Shown here piece after piece: positions 61,619-64,000 of a stretch of DNA of 64,000 nt. A model generated the notes under the pieces. The model did not search any database. It was not told the origin of the DNA and saw only the letters and a program-made list of their open reading frames with translations. Position numbers and translations under genes: made by a program. This DNA comes from Paenibacillus radicis (ex Gao et al. 2016) (GTDB lineage: Bacteria > Bacillota > Bacilli > Paenibacillales > Paenibacillaceae), in contig NZ_BMHY01000022.1 in NCBI RefSeq assembly GCF_014641555.1, positions 616 to 64,615 on the forward strand, given 5' to 3'. Every line of letters begins with the position of its first letter. The stretch's first letter is position 1.

Positions 61619-62770
61619 CTAGTTCGTACGATTTGGACGAAGTACAGTAGCCCCAAACGCAGTGAGCACAACAGCAAACAACAGCAGAATGCCAAGCTGG
61701 AGCAGCACGTCGCTGACAGTTCCGCCTGCACTTAGGCGGTCGAACGCTTGTATGGCCCATTTTTGCGGTGTGAAGTTAGCCAGCTTTTGCATAAAGTCCG
61801 GCATCATCGACAACGGCCAGAAGCAGCCGCCGATCATGCATGTAGGCGTAATGAACAAATTGTTAATCTGACCGAGCTGAACGCTATTTTTCACCAATCC
61901 GCCTATTAGCGTAGCCATACCGACAGCTGCAAACAGGAAACATTCCAGTACGAGAAACAACGGACCGAAGGGAACGCCCGACATAAATCCGAAGATGAAA
62001 TGCGACATGCCGAACACGATGAGAAGCTGGAATGTACCTAGCAGCATACTGCCTGCGAAGTTGCCAAAGGCGATGTCCAGCGCCCGGAGGGGGGCTGCAT
62101 ACATTCTCGCCATCGTCCGCTGTTCCCGGTCTTCCATCACGTAGCCGATAGAACGGCTGACAAGCAGCATAACGAACATGATCATAATGCCAATCACTTC
62201 GGGACGGGCAACAGCCTGCCCTAATCTCATCGTTTCTTCGCGGACGGAAGCTTTGCCCTCTCCTTCCTTGTCGAGGATCGAGGCCAATAATGTCGCTTGC
62301 TGCTCGCCGCTCGTATTTTCAACCATCATGGCCGCTGCTGCCAGCTTCCTTGCCTCACTTTGCAGCTCCTCGGTAAGCGAGGCGCTCCACAGCTGTTCGC
62401 CCATTCGATAGATGGAGGCTTGCGGTGTTTCACCGGCCAGCAGCTTCGAGGTGAAATCCGCCGGAATCAGAACAGATGCTTGGGCGTTGCCCGCTTGAAT
62501 GGCATCCATCATTTCCTGCTCCGTGGCATTCGGCGCTTCCACAATTTCATAGCTTCCATTTTGCTGAAGTGACTTTTTCACATAGCCCCCCATCATGCCT
62601 TGATCCTGATTAGATACTTGCACGATTGGCTTGCTGTCGGACAAGTTAGAGAATAATCCAGCGATTAAAGACAGTGCGACGGCAGGTATAAGAATATTGA
62701 GTAAAAAACCTCTTTTCGTCCCCATCGTACGGCGAATGAGATGAAAAGCAATAACTAAAATTTTACGCAT
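61619..62770 (-). CDS. ABC-2 type transporter permease
   Basis: A 383-residue ABC-2 exporter permease. One membrane helix lies near the N-terminus (NILIPAVALSLIAGLFSNL), followed by a ~150-residue extracytoplasmic domain and five helices in the C-terminal half. The segment SRSIGYVMEDREQRTMARMY and following RALDIAFGNFAGSM is the conserved ABC-2 region, and the late loop CMIGGCFWPLSMMPDFMQKL is typical. It overlaps the upstream permease by 8 bp and pairs with it and with an ATPase that runs off the window edge. The substrate is unknown; relatives export antibiotics, peptides or ions. No terminator is seen down to the T-box region. Confidence 0.88.
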   Translation of the reverse strand: MRKILVIAFHLIRRTMGTKRGFLLNILIPAVALSLIAGLFSNLSDSKPIVQVSNQDQGMMGGYVKKSLQQNGSYEIVEAPNATEQEMMDAIQAGNAQASVLIPADFTSKLLAGETPQASIYRMGEQLWSASLTEELQSEARKLAAAAMMVENTSGEQQATLLASILDKEGEGKASVREETMRLGQAVARPEVIGIMIMFVMLLVSRSIGYVMEDREQRTMARMYAAPLRALDIAFGNFAGSMLLGTFQLLIVFGMSHFIFGFMSGVPFGPLFLVLECFLFAAVGMATLIGGLVKNSVQLGQINNLFITPTCMIGGCFWPLSMMPDFMQKLANFTPQKWAIQAFDRLSAGGTVSDVLLQLGILLLFAVVLTAFGATVLRPNRTN

Positions 62771-63938
62771 GGTTTTTCACCACCTTTGGCAGTCTAAGAG
62801 CTCCAATTAACGCCAAGCAGAAGGCGATTGCAGCCAATATTCCGATTCCGCTCCATATCTTCGAAGGATCATTCTCGTACATAATCGTCCGAAGTACCTC
62901 GTTAGCCCAATAGTTAAGCGTATATTTGCCCGCTCCGCCAACCATCTGTTCAATATTCGGAACCATTCCTCCGCTTAGAAACGTCAGCACGAATACGACG
63001 ATGCCAAACAGCGTTTGCAACGATTTCGTCGAACCGACCAAGGAACCAAGCGTAACGGCCAATCCCGTGCCGGCAATCGCCGTCAGCAGACAGGTCAAGG
63101 CAATCCATCCTACTCGCCCGCCCCAATCGACGTCATATACGACAGTAGAAAATCCAATAATGACGATAGCTTGCAGACCGGCCAGCGCCAAAGCGCCGGT
63201 GAGTATGCCTGCAACCGCTTTGCGGAAAGCGCCAGGGACGGCGTAAATGCGCTGGAGTGTTCCCCGGCTCCGCTGATTCATCAGCGACAACGTGGCGGAC
63301 ATGCCGCCATACAATAGAAACATAATTAGATAGGCGGCTGCGTAATATTGAACGGCCGACACCGATTTGAATACGTCTTCCTTGCCGCCCGATACATTGC
63401 CGACTCGAAAGACCGGCTCTCCCGGTTTGGCCGTTTCATCACTTGACGATGCTGCAGGCGAAGACGAGTAAGCAGCGCCCAGCGTCTCCATCGCCGCCAG
63501 CTTTAAATTGGTGTTGGACATATAGGAATCGATAACCGCTCTAGCTGCGATATTGCGCTCCTCATACCGGCCCGGATAAGCTTTCCATTCGGCACTCTGA
63601 CCCGTTAAAATCCGGCTCGAGTAATCGGCCGGCACAACTACGCCGTAGTCCGCCGTTCCCTCTCGCACCAAATCTTTCACTTCCGTCTCCGATGCTGCGC
63701 TTAACGTTTCCATATATGTTTGAATCGAAGGATCCTTCCAGAACGATTCAATACCAGATCGGAGCTCTCCTTGATCGCTAATGTAAACCGCCACTTTCGC
63801 AGGCTTTAAATCTTGACTGAAAGCATTCCCGAGCAGAAAAATCAACACAAGCGGAAGTGCCGTCAGCAGAAGCAGCATCGAGCGCATCTTGCTGTATTTA
63901 ATGATCTCGTAATAGACCGTCGTCCACCATATCCGCAT
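62763..63938 (-). CDS. ABC-2 type transporter permease
   Basis: The second ABC-2 permease, 391 residues, paralogous to its downstream neighbour. It has an N-terminal helix (LLLLTALPLVLIFLLGNAFS), an extracytoplasmic domain to about 190 and five C-terminal helices. The region NQRSRGTLQRIYAVPGAF is the conserved ABC-2 coupling segment. An Ala/Ser-rich patch near 155-165 lies in the external loop. GGGGGATG precedes the ATG. It sits 11 bp after the ATPase stop codon and overlaps the following permease by 8 bp, so the three genes form a heterodimeric exporter operon. Confidence 0.88.
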   Translation of the reverse strand: MRIWWTTVYYEIIKYSKMRSMLLLLTALPLVLIFLLGNAFSQDLKPAKVAVYISDQGELRSGIESFWKDPSIQTYMETLSAASETEVKDLVREGTADYGVVVPADYSSRILTGQSAEWKAYPGRYEERNIAARAVIDSYMSNTNLKLAAMETLGAAYSSSPAASSSDETAKPGEPVFRVGNVSGGKEDVFKSVSAVQYYAAAYLIMFLLYGGMSATLSLMNQRSRGTLQRIYAVPGAFRKAVAGILTGALALAGLQAIVIIGFSTVVYDVDWGGRVGWIALTCLLTAIAGTGLAVTLGSLVGSTKSLQTLFGIVVFVLTFLSGGMVPNIEQMVGGAGKYTLNYWANEVLRTIMYENDPSKIWSGIGILAAIAFCLALIGALRLPKVVKNHA

Positions 63939-63949
63939 TTCGCATCCCC

Positions 63950-64000
63950 CTATTCGTCGCGCAGCTTGCGCCCGGTCATTTGTAAAAACAGCGTTTCGAG
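63950..64000 (-). CDS. ABC transporter ATP-binding protein (C-terminal end only)
   Basis: Only the last 16 codons are inside the window, reading LETLFLQMTGRKLRDE then a stop. This ending (L-E-x-x-F-x-x-x-T-G-R-x-L-R-D-E) is typical of drug-export-type ABC ATPases paired with ABC-2 permeases. The stop codon is 11 bp before the first permease. The rest of the gene lies beyond the window. Confidence 0.8.
   Translation of the reverse strand, partial: LETLFLQMTGRKLRDE

Overview
The window is a chromosomal stretch of a low-to-moderate GC Firmicute, most likely Paenibacillaceae (Paenibacillus/Cohnella type). Evidence for this is strong GGAGG-type ribosome binding sites, frequent TTG/GTG starts, U-tract terminators, and Bacillus-like blocks: rqcH divergent from the yloB-type calcium ATPase, remA-gmk-rpoZ, ylbF-ylbG, acsA divergent from acuA-acuC with ccpA nearby, nfeD-floT, and a T-box proS. 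I see no rRNA, tRNA, CRISPR array, transposase or prophage. Nearly all of the DNA is ordinary housekeeping sequence.

Layout. 0.4-7.6 kb: a minus-strand catabolic cluster, rhaEW-rhaR-lutA-lutB-lutC-gntR. It can carry L-rhamnulose-1-P through L-lactaldehyde and L-lactate to pyruvate, and has operator-like repeats and cre-like sites. 7.7-8.6 kb: a 27-codon holin-like (type I) toxin gene and the first copy of a four-box repeat. 8.6-18 kb: rpoZ, gmk, remA, a YitJ-type methionine/folate enzyme, dapF, a P-type Ca2+ ATPase and divergent rqcH, followed by the second copy of the four-box repeat. 18-27 kb: PHP phosphoesterase, LysR regulator, ylbG/ylbF, an XPB-type helicase with a partner protein, a CBS protein and an M20 amidohydrolase. 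27-33 kb: yugN, an FtsW-like SEDS protein, Asp23, chaA, ylaN, a His-less HPr-like protein, an M29 aminopeptidase and a lipoprotein. 33-43 kb: a GAF-GGDEF protein, rpsD with a long leader, a methyltransferase, flotillin/NfeD behind an ECF-sigma-like promoter, and a large class A PBP with fibronectin type III modules. 43-54 kb: acsA/acuA/acuC, mtnN, ccpA, a zinc-ribbon protein, VanZ, PfpI, and PTS enzyme I with a glucose-family permease. 54-64 kb: a CoA-binding protein, aroA, aroK, gnd, proS with its T-box, and an ABC-2 exporter whose ATPase runs off the end of the window.

How the genes connect. Carbon control is the common thread. CcpA is encoded here, cre-like sites lie at acsA and lutA, and the PTS genes, acetate activation, lactate oxidation and rhamnose breakdown are natural targets. 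An HPr-like protein that keeps the Ser46-type motif but lacks the His15 motif could feed the same circuit (inference).

Most interesting observations. First, two intergenic elements about 188 bp long (8306-8493 and 17807-17995) each carry four 23-24-nt boxes with almost identical spacer lengths (28/29, 39/39, 27/27 nt) although the spacer sequences have diverged. Second, rhamnose and lactate catabolic genes are joined in one block. Third, a tiny type I toxin gene lies in an apparently empty interval. Fourth, a bacterial XPB helicase is paired with an XPB/Ssl2-N-terminal-like protein.
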